A stretch of DNA of 45,433 nucleotides from an uncultured Lactobacillaceae bacterium (GTDB taxonomy: Bacteria > Bacillota > Bacilli > Lactobacillales > Lactobacillaceae), in assembly GCA_945285405.1 (NCBI GenBank), contig CALYQJ010000014.1:1-45433 (forward strand), in the 5' to 3' direction. Below the pieces are notes generated by a model. That model worked only from the letters and a program-made list of their open reading frames with translations. It did not search any database and was not told the origin of the DNA. Shown piece after piece: positions 24,395 to 33,300 of the stretch. Within the stretch, counting starts at the first letter, position 1. Each line of letters begins with the position of its first letter. The translations under genes were made by a program, and so were the position numbers.

Positions 24395-24799
24395 ATGGCC
24401 CAACTGATTTTAATTAGTCATGGCGATTTTTGTTGTGGCTTAAAAAGAAGCGTTGAAATGATTTTAGGAGCGCAACCGGATATTTCGGCAATCGATTTAC
24501 ATGAAGGGGAAGCACCTGAAGAATTTGAAAAGCGACTTTTGAAAGTAATTAAGCCTGATGGTCACTTTACAATTTTTACTGATATCTTAGGTGGAACGCC
24601 TTATAATGTTGCTTATCGCTTGTTGTTATCACATAAGTATAATTTTGAACTTTATACTGGGATGAATTTACCAATGCTGATTAGTTATCTTAATGGTCAA
24701 TTGGTTAAAGAAGATGCTAATTTGGTAAATGATGCTAAAGAAGGGATTAAGCAAATTTCGGCAAATTTGGTTGAAGATGAAAATGATGAAAGCTTCTAA
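24395..24799 (+). CDS. Mannose-family PTS EIIA (fructosamine-type operon)
   Basis: The 134-residue EIIA has the phosphorylated His in LISHGDFCCG and the TIFTDILGGTPYNVA loop, and ends in an acidic tail. It is last in the operon, unlike the EIIA-first order of the other mannose-family operon, which shows the two systems were acquired or arranged independently. GAGGAGG precedes the ATG. A bidirectional terminator follows. Confidence 0.92.
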   Translation: MAQLILISHGDFCCGLKRSVEMILGAQPDISAIDLHEGEAPEEFEKRLLKVIKPDGHFTIFTDILGGTPYNVAYRLLLSHKYNFELYTGMNLPMLISYLNGQLVKEDANLVNDAKEGIKQISANLVEDENDESF

Positions 24800-24817
24800 T
24801 TACTAAAAAATATAAGC

Positions 24818-24858
24818 AAAAAGCTAAAACTCAATTCTAACTGGGTTTTAGCTTTTTT
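24818..24858. terminator. Bidirectional terminator between EIIA and the GntR gene
   Basis: AAAAGCTAAAACTC (24819-24832) pairs with the GGGTTTTAGCTTTT arm (24843-24856), with A and T runs on either side. It serves the convergent PTS operon and regulator gene. Confidence 0.88.
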
Positions 24859-24863
24859 AGTTT

Positions 24864-25580
24864 TTAAATTTGAAATTCATAACGATCTGTATCGATTAGT
24901 TCAATTCCGTATTGGACAATTTGATGTTGATCATCATAAATAGTATTACGTAAGTTATAAAGCGGAAAGCCAACCGAACGTTTTAAAAGTTTTGACTGTT
25001 CTTTATTAGCTAAGGTAACTTTTAAAATACTGTCGGAATCTGCAAGATTTTTAACATCGAAATGTTCGCGAAAGATTTGGTAAAGTGAATGTTGTAAATC
25101 ATAATTGATCAAATTAGCAAATCGGGGTAAGGGGTAGTAATTACTTTCGATTACAGTAGGGTCCTGGTCTAAATAGCATAAACGCAAAGAATGCATGACA
25201 AATTTATTATCTGATTTTAGACGATTTTGAATTTTAGGAGTCGCTTTGATTTTTTCAAGTTTTAAAACTTGAATTTTAGGAGTAAATCCACTTTCACGTG
25301 CGGTTTTAGAAAAACTTTCAATCGAACTGCGTTTAAGCAAGCGACGAATATGGTGCGTTTTGCGTACGAAACTCCCTTTACCTTGAACTCTTTCAACTAA
25401 ACCGTCAGCGACCAAACCGTCTACTGCTTGACGAATTGTAATTCGGCTAACTTGATAGATTTTTTGCAGTTTTTCTTCACTGGGTAGTTGCGTATCAATC
25501 GGGTATTTACCACCTACAATTTTTTGATGAAGATCTAACATTACAGTTTCATATTTAGTTCGAGGCTTATTTTTTAACAT
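24864..25580 (-). CDS. GntR-family (HutC/UTRA) regulator, probably of the deglycase/PTS operon
   Basis: The 238-residue repressor has an N-terminal winged helix (about 8-72: LPSEEKLQKIYQVSRITIRQA, shortened here in its core, and VERVQGKGSFV) and a C-terminal UTRA ligand domain (about 95-238, with YLDQDPTVIESNYYP and QYGIELIDTDRYEF). UTRA domains bind phosphosugars or related ligands, which fits an inducer such as a glycated amino acid 6-phosphate. It converges on the PTS operon and is the only local candidate regulator. A 16-base perfect palindrome 20 bases before the start suggests autoregulation. No strong ribosome site is seen, but the domain boundaries support this start. Confidence 0.85.
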   Translation of the reverse strand: MLKNKPRTKYETVMLDLHQKIVGGKYPIDTQLPSEEKLQKIYQVSRITIRQAVDGLVADGLVERVQGKGSFVRKTHHIRRLLKRSSIESFSKTARESGFTPKIQVLKLEKIKATPKIQNRLKSDNKFVMHSLRLCYLDQDPTVIESNYYPLPRFANLINYDLQHSLYQIFREHFDVKNLADSDSILKVTLANKEQSKLLKRSVGFPLYNLRNTIYDDQHQIVQYGIELIDTDRYEFQI

Positions 25581-25600
25581 CCAAACAACTCACATTCTTT

Positions 25601-25616
25601 TTAACTAATTAGTTAA
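25601..25616. promoter_or_regulatory. Perfect 16-base palindrome, candidate GntR operator
   Basis: TTAACTAATTAGTTAA lies 20 bases upstream of the GntR gene start. Palindromes of this length and symmetry next to a GntR gene are usually its own operator. The rest of the 265-base gap holds no gene. Confidence 0.6.
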
Positions 25617-25770
25617 AGTCTAGTTTACTTCTTTTTCTATTTTACCAAAAACAATTATGGTTTTAAGACTTATATTTTGTGAATTATTACTAATTTCGTA
25701 AAAATAAATAATACTTTTTCAAATTAAGCAAAAAAATAACAAGCATTTATTAGAATTTGTTGCTTATCAT

Positions 25771-25801
25771 TAAAAAAAAGCGGTTTTTAACTGCTTTTTT
25801 T
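25771..25801. terminator. Terminator of the LOG gene (works on the minus strand)
   Basis: AAAGCGGTT (25778-25786) and AACTGCTTT (25789-25797) pair around a 2-base loop, with A and T runs on both sides. On the minus strand it ends the LOG transcript. Confidence 0.75.
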
Positions 25802-25845
25802 GTGGGCTTATTTTAGGAATTTAAATTATGAAAAAAAGGAAAAAT

Positions 25846-26421
25846 TTAACTATTCTCTTTGGAAAATAAATGAAAATTTGTGGGTTGATAATTTTGAATG
25901 TAATGATCAGCATCATTTAAATTACTGAAAAAATTAATTCGAGCGCGGTCTTTGCTACTCAATAAATCATCATTAACCATTTGATCAAGAAATTTAATTA
26001 AAGGATCAAAGAAATGTTCGTAATTATAAAAGAAATAGGGTTTTTGTAATTCGCCGATCCGATCCCAGCTCATCACTTCGGTGATTTCTTCTAAAGTACC
26101 TACACCTCCTGGTAAAGCAATACAAACATCAGCAAGGTTGGCCATTTTTTGTTTACGTTCATCGATATCATTAACAACGTAAGTTTGGTCATTTAGTGGT
26201 GAAACTAGATTTTCTTTTTGCATAAATTCAGGGATAATTCCAATAATTTGTCCCCCGCGATCATGAACGTGTTGGGCAGTAACGTGCATTAAACCAACAT
26301 TAGAGCCGCCATAGATTAAATTGCCATGATGAGCTGCAATAAATTCGGCAATATTTAAGCCTGCCGGATTAAACTTCGTACTTTCAGGCGAAGCGCTACA
26401 ATATACCGCAAAATTATTCAT
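25846..26421 (-). CDS. LOG-family protein (cytokinin riboside 5'-monophosphate phosphoribohydrolase fold)
   Basis: The 191-residue Rossmann-fold protein has the complete LOG signature: AVYCSAS at the N-terminus, YGGSNVGLM, and PGGVGTLEEITEVMSWDRIG with the catalytic Arg and Glu. LOG proteins hydrolyse nucleotide 5'-monophosphates to base and ribose phosphate, and in bacteria they probably work in nucleotide turnover. GGAGGC lies before its start on the minus strand. It is divergent from the sugar-binding lipoprotein gene and shows no functional link to it. Confidence 0.9.
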   Translation of the reverse strand: MNNFAVYCSASPESTKFNPAGLNIAEFIAAHHGNLIYGGSNVGLMHVTAQHVHDRGGQIIGIIPEFMQKENLVSPLNDQTYVVNDIDERKQKMANLADVCIALPGGVGTLEEITEVMSWDRIGELQKPYFFYNYEHFFDPLIKFLDQMVNDDLLSSKDRARINFFSNLNDADHYIQNYQPTNFHLFSKENS

Positions 26422-26476
26422 GATAAAGCCTCCGTTAAATTTTCATTTTACCACAATAATTTAAAGAACTAAATTC

Positions 26477-26505
26477 TGGAAAAGTTAGTTAATTTCTACT
26501 ACAAT
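26477..26505 (+). promoter_or_regulatory. Candidate promoter of the sugar-binding lipoprotein gene
   Basis: TGGAAA (26477-26482), 17 bases, TACAAT (26500-26505). The -10 is good and the -35 fair. Confidence 0.5.
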
Positions 26506-26554
26506 AAACATGTAAAAATGTTAGCCACTATGGCAAAAAGGAGTAATACGTACG

Positions 26555-27853
26555 ATGCGTTGTTTGAAAAAGAATTGGCGGCGTTGGTTTTCATTAGCTG
26601 CAATTCTTAGTTTATTATTTATGTTTGTAGGTTGCAGTAGTTCTAGTAGTAAAAGCAGTAGTTCAGCATCCGGATCTAAGGATGAAAAAACTACTAAAAA
26701 GGTGCAAATTGTTTTTTGGCACCGCATGACGGGAACTTGGCAAACAGCTTTAAATAAAGTAATTGATGACTTTAACAAATCGCAAGATAAATACGAGGTT
26801 AAAGGGATTACCCAAGGTTCAATCGATCAATTGAAACAAAAAGTAATGGCGGCATCACGTTCTAAAACTTTACCGACAATTACCCAACTTCCTTATACGA
26901 GTATTCCAGATTACATTACTCAAGGCTTGTTAGAACCAGTTAGCTTTACGAGCGAACAACGAGCAGATATGTATCCGGCAATTTTAGCCTCAACTCAATA
27001 TAAAGGAAAAAGTTACTCAGTTCCTTTTGCAGATTCAACTCAATTGTTATTTATCAATGATCAATTAGCTAAAAAGTATAACTTAAAGACACCAGAGAAT
27101 TGGGACCAAGTTAAAACTATTGGGCAACAATTGAAAAAAGATAAGATCTTTGCAATGAGTTTTGATCAATCTTATGATATGCCTTTGGAAAGTATGGTGA
27201 ATGAAGCTGGTTATCCTTATGTAACAAAAGATGGTAAGGCTAACTTAAGTAAGCCAGAATTTGTGGCAGCAGTTAATACGATCCTTAATTTGAAGAAAGA
27301 AGGATTTTTGAAAACAGCTGGCGAAGACCAATATGGTAGTGTGGCAATGTTAAATGATAAAGCGGTATATGGTATTGGTTCTTCAGCAAACATTGGTGAA
27401 TTTACTAACCGAGCAAAGAAAGGTCAAACTTTCTCTACAGCTGTAATTCCGGCCTATAAAGGTAAGAACGGTAATGTTATTTCCGCTAATAACTTAGTTC
27501 TATTTAAGAGTGCTTCTGCTGATCAACAAAAAGGAGCAAAAGCTTTCTTCAATTATTTACTTAAACCAGAAGTTGCTGCTTATTGGGCTAAGAAATCAGG
27601 TTATGTTCCAATGACTAAATCAGCAATGAAAGAAAAATCTTATCAAGATTACATTGCTAAAAACCCAAGTTATCAAGCAGTTGAAAAATCTTTGGACAAT
27701 GCTTATGCTTCAAATCAATTTGCGGGATATGATAATTTTAGAACGAAATTATTAACCGCAATCGATTCAACTTTAACTACTAATACTTCTGCAGAAAAAG
27801 CTTTTACCGCTTTACAAAAAGAAACCGAAACGATTTTAGAGCAGAATAAATAA
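26555..27853 (+). CDS. ABC transporter sugar/glycerol-phosphate-binding lipoprotein (family 1, UgpB-like)
   Basis: The 432-residue protein has a lipoprotein signal peptide with lipobox FVGC (Cys about residue 28), a Ser-rich linker and a family 1 extracellular solute-binding domain. The opening VQIVFWHRMTG resembles the FWHSM start of mature UgpB. It should capture a sugar or glycerol-phosphate compound outside the membrane for an ABC importer. It stands alone with its own promoter and terminator. The only matching permease genes in the window are at 42082-44860, so the two could form one system, though that operon may have its own binding protein beyond the contig junction. AAAAGGAG lies 11 bases before the ATG. 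Confidence 0.85.
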   Translation: MRCLKKNWRRWFSLAAILSLLFMFVGCSSSSSKSSSSASGSKDEKTTKKVQIVFWHRMTGTWQTALNKVIDDFNKSQDKYEVKGITQGSIDQLKQKVMAASRSKTLPTITQLPYTSIPDYITQGLLEPVSFTSEQRADMYPAILASTQYKGKSYSVPFADSTQLLFINDQLAKKYNLKTPENWDQVKTIGQQLKKDKIFAMSFDQSYDMPLESMVNEAGYPYVTKDGKANLSKPEFVAAVNTILNLKKEGFLKTAGEDQYGSVAMLNDKAVYGIGSSANIGEFTNRAKKGQTFSTAVIPAYKGKNGNVISANNLVLFKSASADQQKGAKAFFNYLLKPEVAAYWAKKSGYVPMTKSAMKEKSYQDYIAKNPSYQAVEKSLDNAYASNQFAGYDNFRTKLLTAIDSTLTTNTSAEKAFTALQKETETILEQNK

Positions 27854-27867
27854 AGTTAATTTTAAGG

Positions 27868-27900
27868 AATATCTCCTAATGTTTAGGAGATATTTTTTTT
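27868..27900 (+). terminator. Intrinsic terminator after the binding-protein gene
   Basis: AATATCTCCTAA (27868-27879) pairs perfectly with TTAGGAGATATT (27883-27894) around a 3-base loop, followed by T8. Confidence 0.92.
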
Positions 27901-27927
27901 TGGTCAAAACCAGTTTATACTTATGGT

Positions 27928-28896
27928 ATGAGAATAAATAAAAAACAAACCCCAATCTTAATTACGGTTTTATTTAGTTTATTGTTTTTAAGTGGTTGTA
28001 ATAGTAAACAAAATAATAAATCGTCAAATACAGTCACACAATATCAAAGTAAAATTGCCAATAAATATACTAAGCGGGCTAATCAAGCCTTGGCAAAAGG
28101 CCAAATAACTGAAGCAGCGGTATATTTTAAAGTGGCTAAAGAACAAGGGAAGAAAAGTAATCCTTTGCAAAAGTCATTAAATTCTTGGTTGCAAGCCAGT
28201 AATCTGGAACGAGATGAAAAGTATGATGAAGCTTTAAAGATTCTCCAAGAAATAAAGCCGACGAAAGATAAAGATTTCAATCAGGTTTTAAGTGGAAAAA
28301 TTAAGAATCTTAAACAAATTGTGCAAAATCAGAAAAAGTTTCAACAGATTTATCAAGATTCATTAGCGAAGTATCAGAAAAAAGATTATCAAGTGGCAAT
28401 TGAACAGTTGAAAACGTTATTGCAAGATCCTGCAATTAAAAAGCCAGAATATTTAACAATATTTGGGAAAGTTCATGATCTTTTACTAACAGCGACTATT
28501 GATTTAGCGAATGCCAATTTAGCTGCGCAAAGCGGTAAAGTTGCTGCAGCACCTAATTCAACTAACGCTGCTGGGCAAAGTACAGCTAATAGTAGTGCTT
28601 CTATTGGCAATGCGACTTCTAGTAGTGCTTCTTCTACTGGTAGTAGTAAGGTTAATCCCAATGCTGATAGCACTGGTGCGAGCAAAGAACCTCCAAAGTT
28701 AAATAATGGTAAGCAGGTAACTGCTGCTCAAATTGAATCCGCTCGTAAACAGATTGATTCACTAAAGATGTCAGGGATAAAATCAAACTTTTTTAGTGGT
28801 TCTGATATTGTAAAAATTATTAATATTTCTCAGAAAAATCAGCATCAAGAAATTACTAAAGCAGATTTAGAAGAGTTTTTAAAGCCTAATAAATAA
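27928..28896 (+). CDS. Lipoprotein of unknown function with TPR-like helices
   Basis: I do not recognise a family. The 322-residue protein has a lipoprotein signal (lipobox LSGC). An Ala/Lys-rich helical part (about 45-195) shows repeat spacing like TPR helices (ANQALAKGQITEAAVYFKVA, and DEKYDEALKILQEI). A long Ser/Ala/Asn linker (about 205-255) follows, then a C-terminal domain of about 55 residues (VTAAQIESARKQIDSLKMSG). The architecture suggests an envelope-anchored protein-binding role. There is no ribosome site. A TATACT box ends seven bases before the ATG, so the mRNA may be leaderless, though no -35 is evident. A terminator follows. Confidence 0.75.
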   Translation: MRINKKQTPILITVLFSLLFLSGCNSKQNNKSSNTVTQYQSKIANKYTKRANQALAKGQITEAAVYFKVAKEQGKKSNPLQKSLNSWLQASNLERDEKYDEALKILQEIKPTKDKDFNQVLSGKIKNLKQIVQNQKKFQQIYQDSLAKYQKKDYQVAIEQLKTLLQDPAIKKPEYLTIFGKVHDLLLTATIDLANANLAAQSGKVAAAPNSTNAAGQSTANSSASIGNATSSSASSTGSSKVNPNADSTGASKEPPKLNNGKQVTAAQIESARKQIDSLKMSGIKSNFFSGSDIVKIINISQKNQHQEITKADLEEFLKPNK

Positions 28897-28914
28897 ATTA
28901 GTAAATTAAACTGG

Positions 28915-28943
28915 GACTAACTTTTTTAAGTTAGTCTTTTTTT
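28915..28943 (+). terminator. Intrinsic terminator after the TPR-like lipoprotein
   Basis: GACTAACTT (28915-28923) pairs with AAGTTAGTC (28928-28936), followed by T7. Confidence 0.9.
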
Positions 28944-28952
28944 GCGGGAATT

Positions 28953-28985
28953 ACTAAAAAAGCCACCAAATAACTTGGTGGCTTT
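28953..28985 (-). terminator. Intrinsic terminator of the glnPQ operon
   Basis: On the minus strand AAAGCCACCAA (28985-28975) pairs with TTGGTGGCTTT (28969-28959), followed by T-rich sequence. Confidence 0.85.
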
Positions 28986-29001
28986 ACTATTAATTAATTT
29001 T

Positions 29002-29748
29002 TTAAGCATTAATAATTTTATTAATAAATTCTTTGGCACGAACATTTTTTGGCTGATTAAAAATGATTTCTGGACTGTCGTCTTCAAGAATTACTCCTTG
29101 ATCAAAGAAGACAACACGATCAGCAACCTGACGGGCAAATCCCATTTCGTGAGTAACGATAATCATCGTCATTCCTTGTTTGGCAAGATCGCGCATAACA
29201 TTTAATACATCACCAACCATTTCCGGATCAAGAGCTGAAGTTGGTTCATCGAAAAGCATAACGTCAGGATCCATTTCTAGAGCGCGAGCAATTGCAAGGC
29301 GTTGTTTTTGGCCCCCAGACAACTGACTAACGGGGGATTTTTCCCGATCAGCTAACCCTACTGTAACTAAGAGGCGTCGTGCTTTTTCAACAGCTTCATC
29401 TGGCGTCATCTTTTTTAAAGTAAGAGGGGCGTAAGTAATATTGTCTATGACATTTTTATTATTAAATAAATTAAAATTCTGGAAGACCATGCCAATACGT
29501 TGGCGTACTTTATTAATGTTGGTTTTAGGATCACTTACATCAACGTTATCAACAATGATTGAGCCTTTATCAATTTTTTCTAGTTGATTTATTGCGCGTA
29601 AGAAAGTTGATTTACCAGAACCTGAAGGGCCAATCATCACGACGACTTCATTTTCATGAACGTCTAAGGAAACTCCTTTTAGCACTTCATTTTTGCCAAA
29701 AGATTTATACACATTTTCAGCATGGATTTTTAAAACTTTATCATTCAT
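29002..29748 (-). CDS. glnQ: Amino-acid ABC transporter ATP-binding protein GlnQ
   Basis: The 248-residue ATPase has Walker [11 protein letters not shown]-loop VFQNFNLF, signature LSGGQKQR, Walker [13 protein letters not shown] and the H-loop [15 protein letters not shown] typical of polar amino-acid importers. It powers the GlnP protein encoded immediately upstream. The start of glnQ and the stop of glnP share base 29748, so translation is coupled. Glutamine or glutamate is the likely substrate by family. Confidence 0.95.
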   Translation of the reverse strand: MNDKVLKIHAENVYKSFGKNEVLKGVSLDVHENEVVVMIGPSGSGKSTFLRAINQLEKIDKGSIIVDNVDVSDPKTNINKVRQRIGMVFQNFNLFNNKNVIDNITYAPLTLKKMTPDEAVEKARRLLVTVGLADREKSPVSQLSGGQKQRLAIARALEMDPDVMLFDEPTSALDPEMVGDVLNVMRDLAKQGMTMIIVTHEMGFARQVADRVVFFDQGVILEDDSPEIIFNQPKNVRAKEFINKIINA

Positions 29749-31925
29749 TAAAATCCTAACCTCTTTTCAATAAATTTAGATAACCAAGTTAAAACCGTGA
29801 TGACGATTAAGTAAATTAAAGCGACAATTCCGTAAACGGCAAAACCTTTTTGGGTCCGCGCCACTAGTAGTTGACCAGTTTGCGTTAATTCAACAAAACC
29901 AATTGCCGAAATAATTGAAGTATCTTTTAAAGTAATGATAAATTGATTGATAAATGAAGGGATCATGATCTTCAGTCCTTGTGGCATGATGATTCCTCGC
30001 ATGGCTTGATTATATGGTACTCCTAAAGCTCGTGCTGCTTCCATTTGACCCGGATCAACGGCATCAAAACCACCTTTAACAAACGCTCCGGTATAAGCAC
30101 CTTCATTTAAAACTAGCGTAAGCAGACCGGCAGCAAAAGTTGAAATTTTAACTCCAGTTAAATTAGGTAATCCGATATAAATAAAGAATGCTAAAACAAG
30201 TAGTGGTAATCCCCGAAAAATATAGATAATAGTAGAATAAACACCGCGCACAAATCGGTTTTCGGAAACTCCCATAATTCCTAGAATTAAGCCCCAAACT
30301 GAAGCAATTAAAATTGCAAAAACAGTTAAAAGCATCGTATTGCCTAAACCTGAAAGAAACATCTCGCGATTAGAAGATAATAAGCCCCAGACGCTATTGT
30401 CTTCTTTAGTATTACCAACTTCTTTATTAGTATCAGCTTTACTGCCAAGATATTTAGCTTTGATTTGGTCATACTTGCCGCTTTCCTTCAATTCTTTGAG
30501 ACCGATATTAAAAGCTTTTAGTAAAGCAGCATTTTTTCCTTTTTGAACCGCAAAAGCATATTCTCCCGTATTCGCGGGAGTTTGTTTGGGAATGGTTAGA
30601 TTAATTCCATTCTTGATGGCATAGCGCATAACGGGTTCGTCTTCAAAACAAGCAACCGAATTACCCACAACAACGTCATTGTACATGGTGTTGGAATCAT
30701 TAAAGTATTTGATTTTAAAACCATATTTCTTTTGAATAGATTTGGCATAATCCGCACTACCAGTACCTGTTTTTAAAGCGACAGTTTGATTTTTTAAATC
30801 TTTAATATTGTTGATCTTAGCATCTTTATTAACGGCCCAAATAAAACCGCTACGGAAATAACTATTAGAAAAATCAAAAACTTTCCGGCGTTCATCAGTA
30901 ACGGTTAATCCGGAGATAATTCCATCATTTTGCCCGTTAGCTACGGTTTGAGTCGCGGAGTTAAATGACATTGGTTTTAAAGTGTAAGTAAATCCTTGTG
31001 ATTTGGAGATGGATTCTAAAATATCCATATCAATTCCCGTATATTTGCCATTTTTTGCTTGAATTTCAAACGGCGGAAATGTGACATCAGTAGCAATATT
31101 ATAATGTGGTAAGTTGCCTTTTTTCTCTTTAGTAACACTACTTTTTGCGGATCCTAGATAGCGACCTACAATTTGGTCATACTTGCCATTGTTTTGGAGT
31201 TTTTTTAAACCGCGATTAAATTTTTTCAGTAATTGTGAATTTTGCCCTTTTTTGACAAAAAAACCATAACCTCCGGCATTACCTAATTTTTGTTCAGGAA
31301 TTTTTAATTTTAGACCAGTTTGAATTCCGTATTGCATGACGGGTTGGTCTTCAAAGCAGGCTGCAGAATTGCCTTCAATGACGTCGTTATACATGATATT
31401 AGAATCATTAAAATAGGTAACATTAAAATCGTATTTTTTTTGTAGTTCTAAAGCATAGTTAGCAGCTGCAGTTCCTGTTTTTAGTGCTACTTTTTTTCCT
31501 TTAAGGTCTTCGTAAGATTTAATTTTGGAATTTTTAGCTACGGCAAAAACTACCCCAGTTTTAAAATATGGCGTGCTAACATCGTAAATTTGTTCCCGTT
31601 CGGGAGTAATTGCCATACCAGCGATAATTCCATCTGCTTGCCCATTTGCTACTGCTTGAGCTGCCATGTTGAAACTCATTGGCTTAACCCGATAAGTGAA
31701 GTTTTCAATTTTGGCGATTTCTTTGAGCAGATCCATATCAATTCCTACATATTCTTTTTGATTCTCTTTTTGAAAATCAAAAGGTGGATAAGTAGAATCT
31801 GTAGTAATTGTATAATGAGATTTTTCATCAGCAGCCACTCCGATATTAGTATTATTACTAAATGGAATGATTAATCCAACTATTATGGTTAATAGGGTGA
31901 TGAAGAAATAATATTTTTTTCTCAT
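29748..31925 (-). CDS. glnP: GlnP-type amino-acid transporter: two binding domains fused to a permease
   Basis: The 725-residue protein has a signal anchor (about 1-32), two tandem family 3 solute-binding domains (about 36-258 and 270-492; both contain YPPFDF- or FPPFEI-type openings, GIDMD(L/I)[11 protein letters not shown] or [10 protein letters not shown], and ACFED(Q/E)PVM) and a C-terminal permease domain (about 510-720, EAA loop [21 protein letters not shown]). This matches lactococcal GlnP, where the two receptors differ in affinity for glutamine and glutamate. GGAGGAGAAC precedes the ATG. The duplicated domains are diverged but collinear. Confidence 0.95.
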   Translation of the reverse strand: MRKKYYFFITLLTIIVGLIIPFSNNTNIGVAADEKSHYTITTDSTYPPFDFQKENQKEYVGIDMDLLKEIAKIENFTYRVKPMSFNMAAQAVANGQADGIIAGMAITPEREQIYDVSTPYFKTGVVFAVAKNSKIKSYEDLKGKKVALKTGTAAANYALELQKKYDFNVTYFNDSNIMYNDVIEGNSAACFEDQPVMQYGIQTGLKLKIPEQKLGNAGGYGFFVKKGQNSQLLKKFNRGLKKLQNNGKYDQIVGRYLGSAKSSVTKEKKGNLPHYNIATDVTFPPFEIQAKNGKYTGIDMDILESISKSQGFTYTLKPMSFNSATQTVANGQNDGIISGLTVTDERRKVFDFSNSYFRSGFIWAVNKDAKINNIKDLKNQTVALKTGTGSADYAKSIQKKYGFKIKYFNDSNTMYNDVVVGNSVACFEDEPVMRYAIKNGINLTIPKQTPANTGEYAFAVQKGKNAALLKAFNIGLKELKESGKYDQIKAKYLGSKADTNKEVGNTKEDNSVWGLLSSNREMFLSGLGNTMLLTVFAILIASVWGLILGIMGVSENRFVRGVYSTIIYIFRGLPLLVLAFFIYIGLPNLTGVKISTFAAGLLTLVLNEGAYTGAFVKGGFDAVDPGQMEAARALGVPYNQAMRGIIMPQGLKIMIPSFINQFIITLKDTSIISAIGFVELTQTGQLLVARTQKGFAVYGIVALIYLIVITVLTWLSKFIEKRLGF

Positions 31926-32058
31926 TGTTCTCCTCCTTAAGTATTAAGATTATCATAAAAAAAATAAAATAGGGTACATTTTGTAAGCTATCCTAACATA
32001 GAGCTATTGTCTAAACAAATCTTAATAATTTCTTCACGATAACTTCATAAATTTTCAC

Positions 32059-32173
32059 TACAATGTAAATGTAGAAAAGATATTCCCGATCTTTTTCTAC
32101 TTTAATAATATTATTTCTCCCCTATAATAACAATTATGAAGAGGTCACTGCGTTTGATGCAGTGGCTTTTTGT
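32059..32173 (+). ncRNA. Candidate short transcript with two hairpins upstream of add
   Basis: The 279-base gap between glnP and add contains a TACAAT box (32059-32064). GTAGAAAAGAT (32071-32081) can pair with ATCTTTTTCTAC (32089-32100), and a terminator closes the region: AGGTCACTGC (32142-32151) with GCAGTGGCTT (32159-32168), then TTTTG. A terminator ahead of add with no gene before it on this strand suggests a small RNA or an attenuated leader. There is no good -35, so this is tentative. Confidence 0.3.
32142..32173 (+). terminator. Terminator-like hairpin before add
   Basis: The ten-pair stem (two G-T pairs) described for the candidate short transcript ends in a short T run that also forms part of the -35 of the add promoter. 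Confidence 0.6.
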
Positions 32174-32198
32174 TTACCTTTGATAAAGATGTTATGAT
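32170..32198 (+). promoter_or_regulatory. Promoter of add with start site at or next to the ATG
   Basis: TTGTTT (32170-32175), 17 bases, TATGAT (32193-32198). The expected start of transcription is about 32205, the A of the first ATG, which implies a leaderless mRNA. Confidence 0.6.
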
Positions 32199-32204
32199 TT
32201 AGTT

Positions 32205-33227
32205 ATGATGATAGAAATTAAGAAAATTCCCAAAATTGAATTACATAATCATCTTGATGGTTCAGTGCCATTATTAACTCTAAAAGAATTGGCCCAAAGA
32301 AGTGGTCAAAATTATTCGTTAGCGCAAATTAGCGAGCTTTCTCAGGCGACGCATAGCAAGAATCTGAATGAGTATCTTCAAAAATTTGAGTTTCCCTTAC
32401 GTTTTCTTCAGACTAAGGAAAATTTAATGATTGCCACCCAAGCAATTATTGCTCAGGCAGCTCAAAACGGGGTAATTTATTTAGAATTACGTTTTGCGCC
32501 AACTTTACATACGCAGCAAGGGTTAAATTTAGATGAAGTGATTGCAGCAATAAGTAAGGGAGTAATCAAGTCCCAGCAAAAATATCAAATTATTGTGCGC
32601 TTGATTACTATTGCAATGCGAGATCAATCAGAAACCCAGGCAATTGCAACTTTTGCTGCGGGAATTAAAAATGATTTAGTCGTTGGTGGTGATCTCGCAG
32701 GTGAAGAAGCCAGTTATCCGCCAGAAAAGTTTGCGGCTGCTTTTTCCTGGGCAAAAGCTCACAATTTTCCCTTAACCATTCACGCGGGTGAAGATGGGGG
32801 AGTGAAGAATATTATTACTGCAATTAATTATGGTGCCAAAAGGATTGGTCACGGCGTTGCTGGTAAAGATCAACGATCAGTGATTGAACTTGCACAAAAA
32901 CAACATGTTGCTTTTGAAATTTGTCTAAAATCGAATTTAGATACGCAAGCAATTCCTAATTTAGCAGCTTCACCGTTACGCTTTTATTACGACAATCAAG
33001 TGGCAATTAGTATTAATACCGATGATCAAACGGTTTCGGCTACTGATGAGAATCAAGAATATCAAAGAGCTTTAGCGACTTTTAATTTGAATTTAAATGA
33101 TTTTTATCAAATTGATCAAATGGCAGTCAACGCTGCTTTTTGTGATCCTGCCACCAAAATAAAATTAAAACAAATTTTAAAACAAAAATTTCAAGAGTTA
33201 TCTTTTAACACTAAAAAACTTGACTAG
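32205..33227 (+). CDS. add: Adenosine deaminase
   Basis: The 340-residue metallo-amidohydrolase converts adenosine to inosine. It has the zinc-binding LHNHLDGS near residue 14, the catalytic HAGEDGG, RIGHGV, and SINTDDQTVSATD with the metal Asp pair. It is monocistronic. No ribosome site precedes ATG 32205 (or 32208), and the promoter position predicts a leaderless message. Relatives of the family act on adenine, but the HAGED and DDQTVS context fits adenosine. The stop codon lies inside a 14-base palindrome. Confidence 0.92.
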   Translation: MMIEIKKIPKIELHNHLDGSVPLLTLKELAQRSGQNYSLAQISELSQATHSKNLNEYLQKFEFPLRFLQTKENLMIATQAIIAQAAQNGVIYLELRFAPTLHTQQGLNLDEVIAAISKGVIKSQQKYQIIVRLITIAMRDQSETQAIATFAAGIKNDLVVGGDLAGEEASYPPEKFAAAFSWAKAHNFPLTIHAGEDGGVKNIITAINYGAKRIGHGVAGKDQRSVIELAQKQHVAFEICLKSNLDTQAIPNLAASPLRFYYDNQVAISINTDDQTVSATDENQEYQRALATFNLNLNDFYQIDQMAVNAAFCDPATKIKLKQILKQKFQELSFNTKKLD

Positions 33228-33274
33228 TCAAGAACATCCTTTATTTCAGCGTATTTTGGCACATGGCTAGTCAA
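33219..33274. promoter_or_regulatory. Palindrome and repeat before treR, candidate TreR operator
   Basis: CTTGACTAGTCAAG (33219-33232) is a perfect 14-base palindrome over the add stop codon, and CTAGTCAA recurs at 33267-33274. GntR-type repressors bind such sites. The treR promoter starts 27 bases further on. Confidence 0.45.
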
Positions 33275-33300
33275 ATATTTTAAGGAATTACTTTATTAGA

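Noticed and set aside
28473-28685. Minus-strand reading frame of 70 codons
   Set aside because: It is the antisense of the Ser/Ala-rich linker of the lipoprotein at 27928, and low-complexity codons keep the opposite strand open. It has no ribosome site.
28942-29205. Plus-strand reading frame of 87 codons
   Set aside because: It lies over the glnPQ terminator and the antisense of glnQ, whose protein is clearly real.
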